From 13-2-20CM-66-19 sp963824395 (GTDB lineage: Bacteria > Pseudomonadota > Gammaproteobacteria > Steroidobacterales > Steroidobacteraceae): 64,000 nucleotides of DNA. How positions within the stretch are numbered: position 1 is the stretch's first letter; every line of letters begins with the position of its first letter. This document shows, piece after piece, positions 42,580 to 51,832 of this stretch. The stretch is from contig CAWGPF010000001.1 in the NCBI GenBank assembly GCA_963824395.1, positions 744,001-808,000 of the forward strand, read 5' to 3'. The position numbers and the translations under genes are program-made. The notes beneath the pieces were generated by a model. That model worked only from the letters and a program-made list of their open reading frames with translations, did no database searches and was not told the DNA's origin.

Positions 42580-44531
42580 GCTTCAAAGCGACGACCCTGA
42601 CCGAGCTGCTCGAGGAGCATCGGGGCTGCGACCGCAGCATCACCTACCTTGAGGCCGAGAACGAGGCGCGCGCGGTGTCCTTTGCCGAGCTCTACGAGCG
42701 CGCGCTCGGCATCCTCTACCACCTGCAGCGGCTCGGCGCCCGTCGTGGCGACAAGCTCATCCTCTTCCTGAGCAGCAACGAGCAGTTCATCGATGCCTTC
42801 TGGGCCGCGATCCTCGGCGGCATCGTGCCGGTGCCCGTGGCGCTTGGCATCAGCGACGAGCACCGCCACAAGCTGCTGCGCATCGCGAAGCGGTTGGGCG
42901 CCCCCTATCTTTACACCGAGCGGCGCTCGCTGGAGCGCATCGGCAGCTTCGCCGCCAGCGTCGGCGCCGGCTCGATCTTCGAGGACCTCAAGGCGCGCAC
43001 CTTCCTCGTCGACACCCTCGATGACATCTCGCGACCGGGCAGCGTGCAGCGGGTCGCGCCCGCGGACACCGCCTTCATACAGTTCTCCTCCGGCTCCACC
43101 AGCGAGCCGAAGGGCGTGGTCCTCAGCCACGGCAACATCATTGCCAACGCACGCGGCACGAGCGAGTTCTGCCGCTTCACACCCGAGGACGTGAGCGTCT
43201 CATGGATGCCCCTCACGCACGACATGGGGCTCATCGGCTTTCACCTGATGATGTTCGCCAGCCGCATCCATGCGCACCTGATGCCCACCGAGCTGTTCAT
43301 CCGCCGGCCGCTGCTATGGCTCACGTTCGCCGCGCGCGTGCGCGCGAGCATCCTGTGTTCGCCCAACTTCGGTTACAAGCACTACCTGAAGGTGCTCGGT
43401 GAGCGCGTGCCGGAGGGGCTGGACCTGTCCGCGGTGCGCCTGATCTTCAACGGCGCCGAACCCATCTCGGTGGAGCTGTGCGAGGAATTCCTCAAGCGCC
43501 TGGAGCCCGCGCGGCTGCCGCGAAACTCCATGTTCCCGGTCTACGGGCTGGCGGAAGCTTCGCTGGCCGTGAGCTTCCCCGCCGTGGGAGCACCGCTGCG
43601 CATTCTCGCGCTCAACCGCCACTGCATGAACAGCGGCGACCCCGTCGTCGCGGTCGCCGCCGGCGACCGCGACGCGGTGCGCCTGGTATCCGAAGGCAAC
43701 GCCATCCCCTACTGCCGGCTGCGCGTCGCCGGTGATGCCGACCAGCCGCTGGGCGCCGATCGCATCGGCCAGGTGCACATCAGCGGCGACAACGTGACGC
43801 GCGGCTACTTCGAGGACCCGGAGGCGAACGCCGCGAGCTTCACCGCCGATGGCTGGCTGCGCACCGGTGACCTCGGCCTCTTCCATGAGGGCGAGCTGTA
43901 CATCTCCGGGCGTGCCAAGGAGATCATCTTCGTCAACGGGCAGAACTATTACCCGCACGACTTGGAGGCCATCGCCCAGCGCGCCCCGGGCCTGGAGCTC
44001 GGCAAGGTGGCGGCCGCCGGCGTGCGCCCCGCGGGCGCGCAGACCGAGGAACTCGTGGTGTTCGTCCTGCACCGCGGCGGCATGCCGGAGTTCCTGCCGC
44101 TCGCCACCCAGGTCGCGCGCCTCATCAACGAGCAGACCGGGCTTGAGGTCGCAGGCGTCGTGCCGGTGAAGCGTATCCCCAAGACCACCAGCGGCAAGAT
44201 GCAGCGGCACCTGCTCGAGGAGGCCTACCTTGACGGTGAGTTCGACGCCGAGCTGCGCGAGCTCGCCGCACTGCGCGACGCGCAGCACGGTCCTGCCGTC
44301 GGCTCGCGCAACGAGATCGAGGCGAAGCTCAAGGCGATCTGTGACGCGGCGCTGCCGGGCAAGCGCGTCGATACGCACGACAACCTGTTCGAGATCGGCG
44401 CCAGCTCGCTCAAGCTCATCGAGATCCACGAACAGATCGACCGTGAGTACCCGGGCAAGGTGGACCTCACCGAGCTGTTCGATTTCCCAACGATCGCCGA
44501 GCTCGCGCAGCACCTGCAAAGCAAGCTCTAG
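42576..44531 (+). CDS. Fatty-acyl-AMP ligase fused to an acyl carrier domain
   Basis: A 651-residue protein. The ANL domain shows A3 SSGSTSEPKGVVLSHGN, VYGLAEA, GWLRTGDLG, and RAKEIIFVNGQNYYPHDLEA; the last is typical of the fatty-acyl-AMP ligase class (FAAL) rather than acyl-CoA ligase. Residues about 570-645 are a carrier domain with LFEIGASSLKL; Ser611 is the phosphopantetheine site. It should adenylate a fatty acid and load it on its own carrier. No ketosynthase or amide synthase is encoded beside it, so this is not a PKS/NRPS start as usually seen. The GTG start overlaps the P450 stop. Confidence 0.93.
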   Translation: MSFKATTLTELLEEHRGCDRSITYLEAENEARAVSFAELYERALGILYHLQRLGARRGDKLILFLSSNEQFIDAFWAAILGGIVPVPVALGISDEHRHKLLRIAKRLGAPYLYTERRSLERIGSFAASVGAGSIFEDLKARTFLVDTLDDISRPGSVQRVAPADTAFIQFSSGSTSEPKGVVLSHGNIIANARGTSEFCRFTPEDVSVSWMPLTHDMGLIGFHLMMFASRIHAHLMPTELFIRRPLLWLTFAARVRASILCSPNFGYKHYLKVLGERVPEGLDLSAVRLIFNGAEPISVELCEEFLKRLEPARLPRNSMFPVYGLAEASLAVSFPAVGAPLRILALNRHCMNSGDPVVAVAAGDRDAVRLVSEGNAIPYCRLRVAGDADQPLGADRIGQVHISGDNVTRGYFEDPEANAASFTADGWLRTGDLGLFHEGELYISGRAKEIIFVNGQNYYPHDLEAIAQRAPGLELGKVAAAGVRPAGAQTEELVVFVLHRGGMPEFLPLATQVARLINEQTGLEVAGVVPVKRIPKTTSGKMQRHLLEEAYLDGEFDAELRELAALRDAQHGPAVGSRNEIEAKLKAICDAALPGKRVDTHDNLFEIGASSLKLIEIHEQIDREYPGKVDLTELFDFPTIAELAQHLQSKL

Positions 44532-44760
44532 CTGATTGCAGAGCTGCTGCCGCGCCCCATAGCGCGCCGGATTCCTCGGGCGCTGCACACATCCGTGCTG
44601 GCTTTGTTGTGCGGGAAATCCAACACCGCCTCTGCGGCACTCCCCTCGGGACCTCGCCGTGGTGTTGGCCACCCTCGCCCGCCGCGGGACGCGAAGTTCT
44701 TGGGCTGCCGCGACTACCTACCTGCGGGTAAACCCTTAAAGGACAGCGCTTTTCGCACCT

Positions 44761-44797
44761 ATACGGGCGTATTATTTTTCTTGAACGATCGTATAAT
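44761..44797 (+). promoter_or_regulatory. AT-rich operator/promoter region of the Fur-family gene
   Basis: This short AT-rich stretch holds a perfect dyad ATACG-GG-CGTAT (44761-44772), an ATTAT (44771-44775) facing ATAAT (44793-44797), and a consensus -10 TATAAT (44792-44797). The -10 ends nine bases before the ATG at 44806, so its transcript would have almost no leader. No good -35 is found at 17 bases. Self-repression by the Fur-family product is a natural reading but unproven. Confidence 0.45.
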
Positions 44798-44805
44798 AAG
44801 GGGCT

Positions 44806-45234
44806 ATGGATACCATCTCATCATCGGCAGCCGCCGACTCACGCTGCGAGCAGCGCCTTGCTGCCAGCGGCATCCGCCCCACCGCCCAGCGGGTGCGCAT
44901 CGCATCCCTGCTCCTGTCCTCGCCCCAGCACCTGTCCGCCGAGCAGATCCTCGCCTCCCTGCGCGGCGCCGGTGCGCGCGTGTCGAAGGCGACGGTCTAC
45001 AACACCCTCAACCTGTTCGCCGACCATGGCCTCCTGCGCCAGCTGTCGGTGGATGGCTCGCGGGCCTGGTTCGACTCCAACGTCGAGCCCCACTACCACT
45101 TTCACGACCTGACCAGCGGCGCGCTGATCGACGTCCCGGTGCCGTCGGTGGAGTTTTCCCGGCTGCCCGTTCCACCGCCGGGCACTGAGGTCGCCGGCAT
45201 CGATCTGGTGATAAGGCTCCGCAAAAAAATGTAG
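44806..45234 (+). CDS. Fur-family transcriptional regulator, Irr-like
   Basis: A 142-residue regulator. The DNA-binding part has GIRPTAQRVRIASLLLSSPQ and SKATVYNTLNLFADHGLL (recognition helix). The metal region reads FDSNVEPHYHFHDLTSGAL; the Cys pairs that bind structural zinc in Fur and Zur are missing, as in Irr-type members. It may respond to heme or iron; which metal or ligand cannot be told. AAGGGG lies only two bases before the ATG, and the promoter is very close, so it may be translated from a nearly leaderless transcript. tRNA-Thr follows after 20 bases. Confidence 0.88.
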   Translation: MDTISSSAAADSRCEQRLAASGIRPTAQRVRIASLLLSSPQHLSAEQILASLRGAGARVSKATVYNTLNLFADHGLLRQLSVDGSRAWFDSNVEPHYHFHDLTSGALIDVPVPSVEFSRLPVPPPGTEVAGIDLVIRLRKKM

Positions 45235-45254
45235 AATCCGCGGCCTTCCGCGGC

Positions 45255-45330
45255 GCCGGCTTAGCTCAGCTGGTAGAGCAACCGCTTCGTAAGCGGTAGG
45301 TCCACGGTTCGAATCCGTGAGCCGGCACCA
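45255..45330 (+). tRNA. tRNA-Thr (anticodon CGT)
   Basis: A complete 76-base tRNA including encoded CCA. The seven-pair acceptor stem is GCCGGCT with AGCCGGC; the D arm is TTAGCTCAGCTGGTAGAGC; the anticodon stem ACCGC/GCGGT holds loop TTCGTAA with CGT at positions 34-36; the T arm is GGTTCGAATCC. It decodes ACG. No integrase or repeat of its 3' end was found in the window, so it is not seen as an attachment site. Confidence 0.97.
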
Positions 45331-45393
45331 CTATCCAGCCTTTTGGACGCTGACGGGGCTGGTCACCGCGGCCAGCGCGGCCGCCGCAAACCC

Positions 45394-46347
45394 TCAGCCG
45401 GCCTCGAGGAACGCGGCCGCCGTCTGGCGCAGCGCCTCCTCTACACCGAGCGGCGGCCGCCAGCTCAGGAGCGTGCGGGTTGCCGTGCAGTCGACCTGCA
45501 GCGAGTCGCACAGGCGCTGCGCGGCCGCGCGCTGGCCGGCGAGCGCCGCCAGTCCCTTCACCCATGACCCCGGAATGGGCACCAGCCGCGCCGGGTGGCC
45601 GAGCGCGGCGCCCAGGCGCCGTAACAGCTCGCTCGTGGACAGGTCCTCGCCGTCGCTGGCAAGGAACGTGCGGTTGGCGGCCGCCGGATGGGTCAGACAG
45701 GTCACGATCAGGTCGATCAGGTTGGCGCGCGCGAGCAGGCTGCGCCGGTTGTGGATCGCCCCGAGCGGTAACGGGATACCCCGCTGCAGCCAGCGCATCA
45801 GGGCGCGGAAGTTGGCCCCCACGCCCGGCCCGTAGACGAGCGGCGGCCGGATCACCGTGAACTGCATGGGGTGAGCGCTCGCGAGCCGCGCCAGCCCCTC
45901 CTCGGCCTGAAGCTTACTCAGCGCGTAGGCGTCCTGCGGAGCGGGCGCATCGGCCGCGCTGAAGGGGTGTCCCGGGAGCGTGCGCTCACCGTTGACCTTG
46001 ATGGAACTGACGAAGACAAAGCGGCGTACGCCGTGGGCGGCAGCAGCGCGCGCCAGGGCCAGCGTGGCTGCGACATTGGTGCGTTGGTAGGCCGCGAGCG
46101 GATCGGCCTGCGCTTCGCGCACGACATGCACGCGTGCCGCCAGGTGCACGACCACCTCGATGCCAGTGAGCGCGGCTCGCCAGTCGGTTGCCGCCGCGAG
46201 GTCCGGCACGATGACACTCTCAAGAGCCGGCAACTGCGGCGCCGGCGTGCGCACCAGCGCACGCACGCGCAGGTCACCGGAGGCGAGGAGCCGCGCCACG
46301 AGCGCGCGTCCGATGAAGCCGGCCGAGCCGGTGACCAGTACCCGCAT
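45394..46347 (-). CDS. NAD-dependent epimerase/dehydratase (extended SDR)
   Basis: A 317-residue extended short-chain dehydrogenase. The cofactor loop is VTGSAGFIGRAL, VHLAARVHV follows, and the catalytic triad has Ser in FVSSIKVNGE and Tyr-Lys in YALSKLQAEE. This SSIKVNG pattern occurs in UDP-sugar 4-epimerases of the WbpV/Gne type used in O-antigen or other surface glycan precursors. The NAD-binding Rossmann fold and the RPPLVYGPGV substrate part are complete. It is 21 bases downstream of the glycosyltransferase gene on the same strand; both probably serve a surface glycan, although the acceptor sugar is unknown. Confidence 0.87.
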   Translation of the reverse strand: MRVLVTGSAGFIGRALVARLLASGDLRVRALVRTPAPQLPALESVIVPDLAAATDWRAALTGIEVVVHLAARVHVVREAQADPLAAYQRTNVAATLALARAAAAHGVRRFVFVSSIKVNGERTLPGHPFSAADAPAPQDAYALSKLQAEEGLARLASAHPMQFTVIRPPLVYGPGVGANFRALMRWLQRGIPLPLGAIHNRRSLLARANLIDLIVTCLTHPAAANRTFLASDGEDLSTSELLRRLGAALGHPARLVPIPGSWVKGLAALAGQRAAAQRLCDSLQVDCTATRTLLSWRPPLGVEEALRQTAAAFLEAG

Positions 46348-46368
46348 CAGTCGCGCCGCCGCTGAACG

Positions 46369-47121
46369 CTAGCCAATCGCCAGGAACTCGGTGAACTTGA
46401 TCGGGAAACGCAGCATGAGCTTCAGCAGGTTGGTACTGATGGCGTTCTTGGCGCAGGCGCGCTGCATCTCACGCGTGATGATCCAGTTGCTGCGCGGGCC
46501 GGCGGTGCTCAGCCCACCGCGCGGCATGCGCACCAGAGTCTGCGGCAGACAGACGTAGCGCAGGCGGTGGTCGCCGAAGATGCGCGCCACGAACTCGAAG
46601 TCGCCCGCGATGCGGTAGCTCGGGTCGTACCCACCGTGGCGCTCGTAGACGGCGCGGCGCAGGAAGAGCGTCGGGTGGGCGGGCATGAAACCGTAAGCCA
46701 GGCGGGAGGGCTTAAAGCGCGAGGAGCGGTAGTGGCGCACGGCGACGCTCGTGTTCTTGGCATCCACCATGATCACGTCCCCGAACACCGCGTCGAGCTC
46801 GGCGGCCGCGAAGCGCTCGGCCACCTGCGCGACCACCTCCCGGGAGTAATAAGTGTCGCCGCAGTTGAGGAAGGCAACGATGTCGCCACTGGCGAGCTTC
46901 AGGCCCTTGTTGAAGGCGTCGTACACCCCCCTGTCCGGTTCCGAGAGCAGGCGCAGCGCGCGCGTCGGTGCGGCGCCCACGAGCGCCACCGTCTCATCGG
47001 TGGAGGCCCCGTCGATGACCACGTGCTCGATGTCCGGGTGGGTCTGCTGCGTGACCGAGCGCAGCGTCGCCTCGATGGTCCCGGCGCCGTTGCGCACGGC
47101 GGTGATGATCGAAACCTTCAT
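46369..47121 (-). CDS. Family 2 glycosyltransferase
   Basis: A 250-residue GT-A glycosyltransferase. VSIITAVRNGAGTIEATLRS opens it, HVVIDGASTDETV follows, EPDRGVYDAFNKGLKLASGD with FLNCGDTYY provide the nucleotide-sugar and metal-binding positions, and RIAGDFEFVARIF resembles the acceptor-side acidic motif. The layout resembles WcaE-like enzymes of exopolysaccharide pathways. No transmembrane segment is present. The last helix, NLLKLMLRFPIKFTEFLA, may associate with membrane. Sugar donor and acceptor are unknown. It is the first gene of a two-gene unit with the epimerase. Confidence 0.88.
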   Translation of the reverse strand: MKVSIITAVRNGAGTIEATLRSVTQQTHPDIEHVVIDGASTDETVALVGAAPTRALRLLSEPDRGVYDAFNKGLKLASGDIVAFLNCGDTYYSREVVAQVAERFAAAELDAVFGDVIMVDAKNTSVAVRHYRSSRFKPSRLAYGFMPAHPTLFLRRAVYERHGGYDPSYRIAGDFEFVARIFGDHRLRYVCLPQTLVRMPRGGLSTAGPRSNWIITREMQRACAKNAISTNLLKLMLRFPIKFTEFLAIG

Positions 47122-47591
47122 CGGGCCTTTCTGCAGTGGCTGCCGGATCCGGCAGGGGGCGAATCATAGCGAAAGCGCCCGCCCGTAGAATCGAGACTGG
47201 ACCTGAAATCTCATTCCGCTACAATGCGCGCCCCGCAGGTTTAACCTGTGAGGCCAAGGACTTAAGCCGGCGTCCGGCTGCCGCGGGCGCCCGGCGCGGG
47301 CGCGTGGGGACCCCCGGGGTTCGACCCTGCGGCGGCCTCCCGGGCCGGATCTCTCGGTCTGCCGCTCGGCAGCTTCTGCCTGGCGCTTCGGGCGGAACAG
47401 CGCCGGTGCCGCGTTTACACTGGCCGGCAAGACGATCAGGCCGGCTTTGCGTGCCGGCGATCAGCCTAAGGAAGTTCGCTGTGGGCACGAACCTTGACCC
47501 GATTCTCCCTCCTGCCGCCGAGTCGAAGGACCCGGTCGCCTGGATCGGCCCTGGGCGGGCGCGGCTGGTTGACCCGGAAGGGGTCGTGAGC
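47122..47591. other. 470-base stretch with no recognised gene
   Basis: Between the divergent glycosyltransferase and efflux genes. A TACAAT (47220-47225) could be a -10 for the efflux operon, without a good -35. GCCGGC recurs around 47430-47460, and AAGGA at 47468-47472 precedes a GTG at 47481 in frame with the efflux adaptor, so up to 37 codons at the end of this stretch may be coding. I see no tRNA, small RNA or terminator here. Confidence 0.6.
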
Positions 47592-48740
47592 ATGAATCCT
47601 GCGGTTTCGCGCACGCGCGAGCGGCGTCTGGGCTGGATTGTGGGCGTCCTGGCCGTAATCGCCGTGATTTTATTCGGCGCCTGGCGACTCTTCGGCGGGC
47701 ACAAGACACCCCCGCCGGCACTCGCCGACCGAAGCGCAGTGCCCCTGGTAACCGTCATCGTACCGGCCTTACAGGCAGTCACCTCGGACATAAGTTTTAC
47801 CGGCGCCATCGCGGCCCGCTACGACATGCCGATAGCGAACGAGGGCGATACCGGGCGCATCGTGACCGTGTATGTCGAAGCCGGCGATCACGTCAAGCGC
47901 GGCCAGGTGCTGGCCAAGATCGATGACTCGGTGATCGTGCAGCAGGTCAATCGCCTGGCCGCCTCGCTCGACCAGGCCAAGGCCCAGGCGGCACTCTCGG
48001 CCGCCGAATTCAGGCGCGCCCAGGGCGTGGAAGCCGCCGGCGCGCTGTCGGCGGAGGACATCGAGAAGCGCCGCGCCACCGCCATCACCGATGCGGCCAA
48101 CGTCAAGGTGGTGGCCGCACAGCTTGCGGAAGCGCAGGCGCGCCTCAGCCACACGCACATCGTGGCGCCGGTGGATGGCACGGTGCTCACGCGCAACGCC
48201 GAGATCGGGCAGATCGCCGCGCCCGGTGGCGCGGCGCTGTTCCGCGTCGAGAGCGGCGGTGAGGTGGAGATGCGCGGCCAGATCGCCGAGCAGGACCTGG
48301 CCCAGGTGAAGGTCGGCCAGCCCGCCATCGTGCACCTGACCGGTATCGACCGGCCGTTTGAGGGCAAGGTGCGCCTCCTCGGCGCGATCATCGACCCAAA
48401 CACCCGCCTCGGTGACATCCGCATCACCCTCAAGCCCGATCCGGCGCTGCGCCCCGGCGCCTTCGCGCGGGCGGAGGTTGCAGTCGACAAGGCGCAGCGC
48501 CCGGTGCTGCCGCAGACGGCGGTGCTCGCCGATGAGCATGGCAGCTACGTGCTGGTCGTGAACGCGAGCGACAAGGTCGAGCGCCGCCCGGTGCATGTCT
48601 CGGGTATCAGCGACACCGGTGCGATCATCAGTGGCGGACTCACCGGCCAGGAGCGCGTGGTCGCGACGGCGGCCGGCTTCCTGCGCGACGGCGAACAGGT
48701 CAGGGTGGCAGCGCCGGCGACGGCCGCCCAGACCAAGTAG
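47592..48740 (+). CDS. RND efflux periplasmic adaptor (membrane fusion protein)
   Basis: A 382-residue adaptor. One N-terminal anchor helix (LGWIVGVLAVIAVILFGAW) is followed by a barrel-sandwich/lipoyl-like half (GDTGRIVTVYVEAGDHVKRG), an alpha-hairpin (QVNRLAASLDQAKAQAALSA), and a second half (GTVLTRNAEIGQIAAPGG) with a C-terminal beta-barrel (GQPAIVHLTGIDRPF). It links the inner-membrane pump to an outer-membrane channel. I use ATG 47592, which opens close to the anchor and has GGAAGGGG eight bases upstream; GTG 47481 with AAGGA is the alternative. The pump gene begins 9 bases after its stop. Confidence 0.93.
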   Translation: MNPAVSRTRERRLGWIVGVLAVIAVILFGAWRLFGGHKTPPPALADRSAVPLVTVIVPALQAVTSDISFTGAIAARYDMPIANEGDTGRIVTVYVEAGDHVKRGQVLAKIDDSVIVQQVNRLAASLDQAKAQAALSAAEFRRAQGVEAAGALSAEDIEKRRATAITDAANVKVVAAQLAEAQARLSHTHIVAPVDGTVLTRNAEIGQIAAPGGAALFRVESGGEVEMRGQIAEQDLAQVKVGQPAIVHLTGIDRPFEGKVRLLGAIIDPNTRLGDIRITLKPDPALRPGAFARAEVAVDKAQRPVLPQTAVLADEHGSYVLVVNASDKVERRPVHVSGISDTGAIISGGLTGQERVVATAAGFLRDGEQVRVAAPATAAQTK

Positions 48741-48749
48741 GACCGCATC

Positions 48750-51700
48750 ATGAAGAACATGTCAGCTTGGGCGATCCGGCACCCGGTAACCCCGGTGGTG
48801 CTGTTCGTCGTGCTCCTGTTCGTGGGCATAGTGTCGTTCAACCGCCTGCCGCGCACCGCCAACCCGGACATCTCGTTCCCGGGCGTGGAGGTGCTGGTCT
48901 CGCAGCCCGGCGCCTCGCCGCAGGAGATCGAGACCCAGATCATGCAGAAGATCGAGGGGGCGGTGGCCGGCATCGGCAACATCGACAACATCACCTCGCT
49001 TGCGATCGAGGGGCAGTCGCGCGTCTTCATCGTGTTCGCCATCGGCACGCCCATCGACCGGGCGATGGCCGACGTGCGCGACGCGGTCTCCAAGGTGCGC
49101 GTCGATCTGCCGCAGGGCATCCAGGAACCCACCGTGACGCGCATGGATGCCGAGGACAGTCAGGTGGCCGCCTTCGCCGTCAGCTCGGGCGCACTCTCGG
49201 ACGAGGAGCTGTCGTGGTTCGTGGATAACACCATCGCCAAGCGACTGCTCGGCGTCGAAGGCGTCTCGCAGGTGAATCGCCGCGGCGGCGTCAGCCGCGA
49301 GATCCGCGTGGAGCTCGACCCGGCGCGCATGCAGGCGCTCGGTGTCACCGCCGCCCAGGTCAACCTGCAGCTGCGGCAGCTGAACCTCGACTCCCCCGGC
49401 GGCCGCGCCGAGGTCGGCGGCGGCGAGCAGGCCATCCGCGTGCTCGGCGAGGCGCGCAGCGCCCGCTCTCTCGGCGACACCCAGATCTCGCTCCCGGGCG
49501 GGCGCTTCGCGCGGCTCTCGGATCTGGCCAACGTCCGCGACAGCGTGGGCGAGATCCGCTCGACCGCGCGCCTCAACGGGCGCCCCGCCACGACCTTCAG
49601 CATCGTCAAGGCCAAAGGCACCTCCGATGTGACCGTCATGGGCGAGGTGAACGCCGAGCTCGACAAGATCCGCAAGGAAAACCCCCAGGTCACCATCTCG
49701 CAGATCTACACGTCGGTCGACTACACCATCGCGACCTACGATGCCGCCATGAGCGCACTCTTCGAAGGCTCGATCCTGGCGGTGCTGGTGGTGTTCCTGT
49801 TCCTGCGCGACGTGCGCGCCACGCTCATCTCGGCGCTCGCGATCCCGCTGTCGGCGATCCCGACCTTCGCCTTCATGCAGTGGATGGGGTTCACGCTCAA
49901 CTCCATCAGCCTGCTGGCGCTCTCGCTGGTGGCGGGCGTGCTGGTCGACGACGCCATCGTCGAGATCGAGAACATCGTACGCCACATGCGCATGGGCAAG
50001 AGCGGCTTCCAGGCCGCGCTCGATGCGGCGGACGAGATCGGGCTCGCGGTGGTGGCGTGCTCGGCGACCATCATTGCCGTGTTCGTGCCGGTCAGCTTCA
50101 TGGGCGGCCTCACGGGGCAGTATTTCAAGCAGTTCGGTCTCACCGTGGCGGCCGCGGTGTTCTTCTCGCTGCTGGTGGCCCGCCTCATCACTCCCGTGGT
50201 CGCGGCCTACACCCTCAAGTCGGGTGCGATTGCGGACCACCAGGACGGCCCGATCATGGCCTGGTACCAGCGCCTGCTGCGCTGGGTAACCGTGCACCGC
50301 TGGAAGACGCTCCTCGGCGGCGCCCTGTTCTTCGCTCTGTCGGTCGGCGGGCTGATGGTGGTGCAGTGGGCTTTCATTCCCGAGGAGGATGACAGCTACA
50401 CCGAAGTGAACCTCGAGCTCCCCCCCGGGGCGCGCCTGGAGGACACGGCCAACGCCTCCGCCGCGGTGTACCGGATCCTGGCGCGCCAGCCAGAAGTCGC
50501 CTCGGTGGTGGAAAACATCGGCGGCGATGATTTCGGCGAGGTGCGCACCGCGACCCTGTCCATCAACCTCGTGCCGCCGAAGCAGCGCAAGGTCAGCCAG
50601 CGGCAGTTCGAGGACCGGGTGATCAAGGATCTGGCGGTGATACCGGACGCCCGCATCCACTTCAATCGTGGTGGCAATGGCCGCGACGTCAACATCTACA
50701 TCACCGGGGACAACCCGGTCCTGGTCGAGCAGTCTGCGCGCCAGCTGGTGCAGGAGATGCGCCAGCTACCGATCCTGCGCGACGCCGGCATCGACGGTGA
50801 CATGCCGCGCCCCGAGATCCTCATCCGCCCGCACCTCGATCTCGCCTCCCAGCTCGGCGTCACGGTCGCCTCCCTGAGCGACACCATCCGTATCGCGACC
50901 CTGGGCGACCTCGACCAGAACAGCGCCAAGTTCTCCCTCGCCGACCGCCAGATCCCGATCCGGGTCAGCCTCAATGAGGACAGCCGCAAGGACCTCTCGA
51001 CGCTGGAGAACCTGCCGGTGCCGACCGCGATGGGCGGCGCGGTGCCCCTCAAGGCCGTCGCCGATATCACCTTCGGCGCCGGACCGACACGCGTGCGGCG
51101 CTACAACCAGGCGCGGCGCCTGTCGATCGTCGCCGACCTGAACGGCGTGGAGCTCGGCACTGGCATGAAGGCGATCATGGCGCTGCCGGCGATGAAGAAC
51201 CTGCCCCCGGGGGTGCACCGGGTGGAGGTCGGGCAGGCGAAGTACATGAAGGAGCTGCTCGACAACTTCATGCTCGCGATGCTGACCGGGATCATGATGG
51301 TGTTCGCGGTGCTGGTGCTGCTGTTCGCGCGCGTGCTGCAGCCGATCACCATCCTGTCCTCGCTCTTGCTGTCCTTCGGGGGCGCGGTGGCGGCGCTTTT
51401 GATCACCGGCAACCCGATGTCCCTCGGCTCGATGATCGGGCTGCTGATGCTCATGGGCATCGTCGCCAAGAACGCCATCCTGCTCGTGGACTTCGCCATC
51501 GAGGAGATGCGCGCCGGCAAGGACCGGCTCACCGCGATCGTGGAAGCGACCCACAAGCGCGCCCGTCCGATCGTCATGACGACGGTGGCCATGATCGCCG
51601 GCATGCTGCCGGTGGCGCTGAGCTTCAATGGCGATGACTCCTTCCGCAAGCCGATGGCGATCGCGGTGATCGGCGGCCTCATCACCTCCACCGCCCTGAC

Positions 51701-51827
51701 GCTCGTGATCGTGCCGGCGCTCTTCACGATCGTTGACGACATCGAGCAGTGGCTCGCGCCGAAGTTCGGCCGCATGCTGACCTCGCAGCCGACGCCGCCG
51801 GGCTCGCAGCCGCAGCGAGTCACCTAG
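48750..51827 (+). CDS. RND efflux pump, inner-membrane transporter
   Basis: A 1,025-residue RND transporter with the usual twofold arrangement of one helix, a large periplasmic loop and a helix bundle. The proton relay is VLVDDAIVEIENI (two Asp) in the first half with GIVAKNAILLVDF (Lys) in the second; FMGGLTGQYFKQFGLTVAAA follows the Asp pair. It is closer to the efflux (HAE1/MdtB-like) than to the heavy metal type, which would carry different TM4 residues. Substrate is unknown, and no TolC-like channel gene is present nearby. It is directly behind its adaptor and 5 bases ahead of an acyltransferase. Confidence 0.95.
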   Translation: MKNMSAWAIRHPVTPVVLFVVLLFVGIVSFNRLPRTANPDISFPGVEVLVSQPGASPQEIETQIMQKIEGAVAGIGNIDNITSLAIEGQSRVFIVFAIGTPIDRAMADVRDAVSKVRVDLPQGIQEPTVTRMDAEDSQVAAFAVSSGALSDEELSWFVDNTIAKRLLGVEGVSQVNRRGGVSREIRVELDPARMQALGVTAAQVNLQLRQLNLDSPGGRAEVGGGEQAIRVLGEARSARSLGDTQISLPGGRFARLSDLANVRDSVGEIRSTARLNGRPATTFSIVKAKGTSDVTVMGEVNAELDKIRKENPQVTISQIYTSVDYTIATYDAAMSALFEGSILAVLVVFLFLRDVRATLISALAIPLSAIPTFAFMQWMGFTLNSISLLALSLVAGVLVDDAIVEIENIVRHMRMGKSGFQAALDAADEIGLAVVACSATIIAVFVPVSFMGGLTGQYFKQFGLTVAAAVFFSLLVARLITPVVAAYTLKSGAIADHQDGPIMAWYQRLLRWVTVHRWKTLLGGALFFALSVGGLMVVQWAFIPEEDDSYTEVNLELPPGARLEDTANASAAVYRILARQPEVASVVENIGGDDFGEVRTATLSINLVPPKQRKVSQRQFEDRVIKDLAVIPDARIHFNRGGNGRDVNIYITGDNPVLVEQSARQLVQEMRQLPILRDAGIDGDMPRPEILIRPHLDLASQLGVTVASLSDTIRIATLGDLDQNSAKFSLADRQIPIRVSLNEDSRKDLSTLENLPVPTAMGGAVPLKAVADITFGAGPTRVRRYNQARRLSIVADLNGVELGTGMKAIMALPAMKNLPPGVHRVEVGQAKYMKELLDNFMLAMLTGIMMVFAVLVLLFARVLQPITILSSLLLSFGGAVAALLITGNPMSLGSMIGLLMLMGIVAKNAILLVDFAIEEMRAGKDRLTAIVEATHKRARPIVMTTVAMIAGMLPVALSFNGDDSFRKPMAIAVIGGLITSTALTLVIVPALFTIVDDIEQWLAPKFGRMLTSQPTPPGSQPQRVT

Positions 51828-51832
51828 GTGCG

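Noticed and set aside
45255..45400. tRNA-Thr as an integration site for the neighbouring glycan genes
   Set aside because: No integrase and no repeat of the tRNA 3' end in the window; the glycan genes look like local chromosome.
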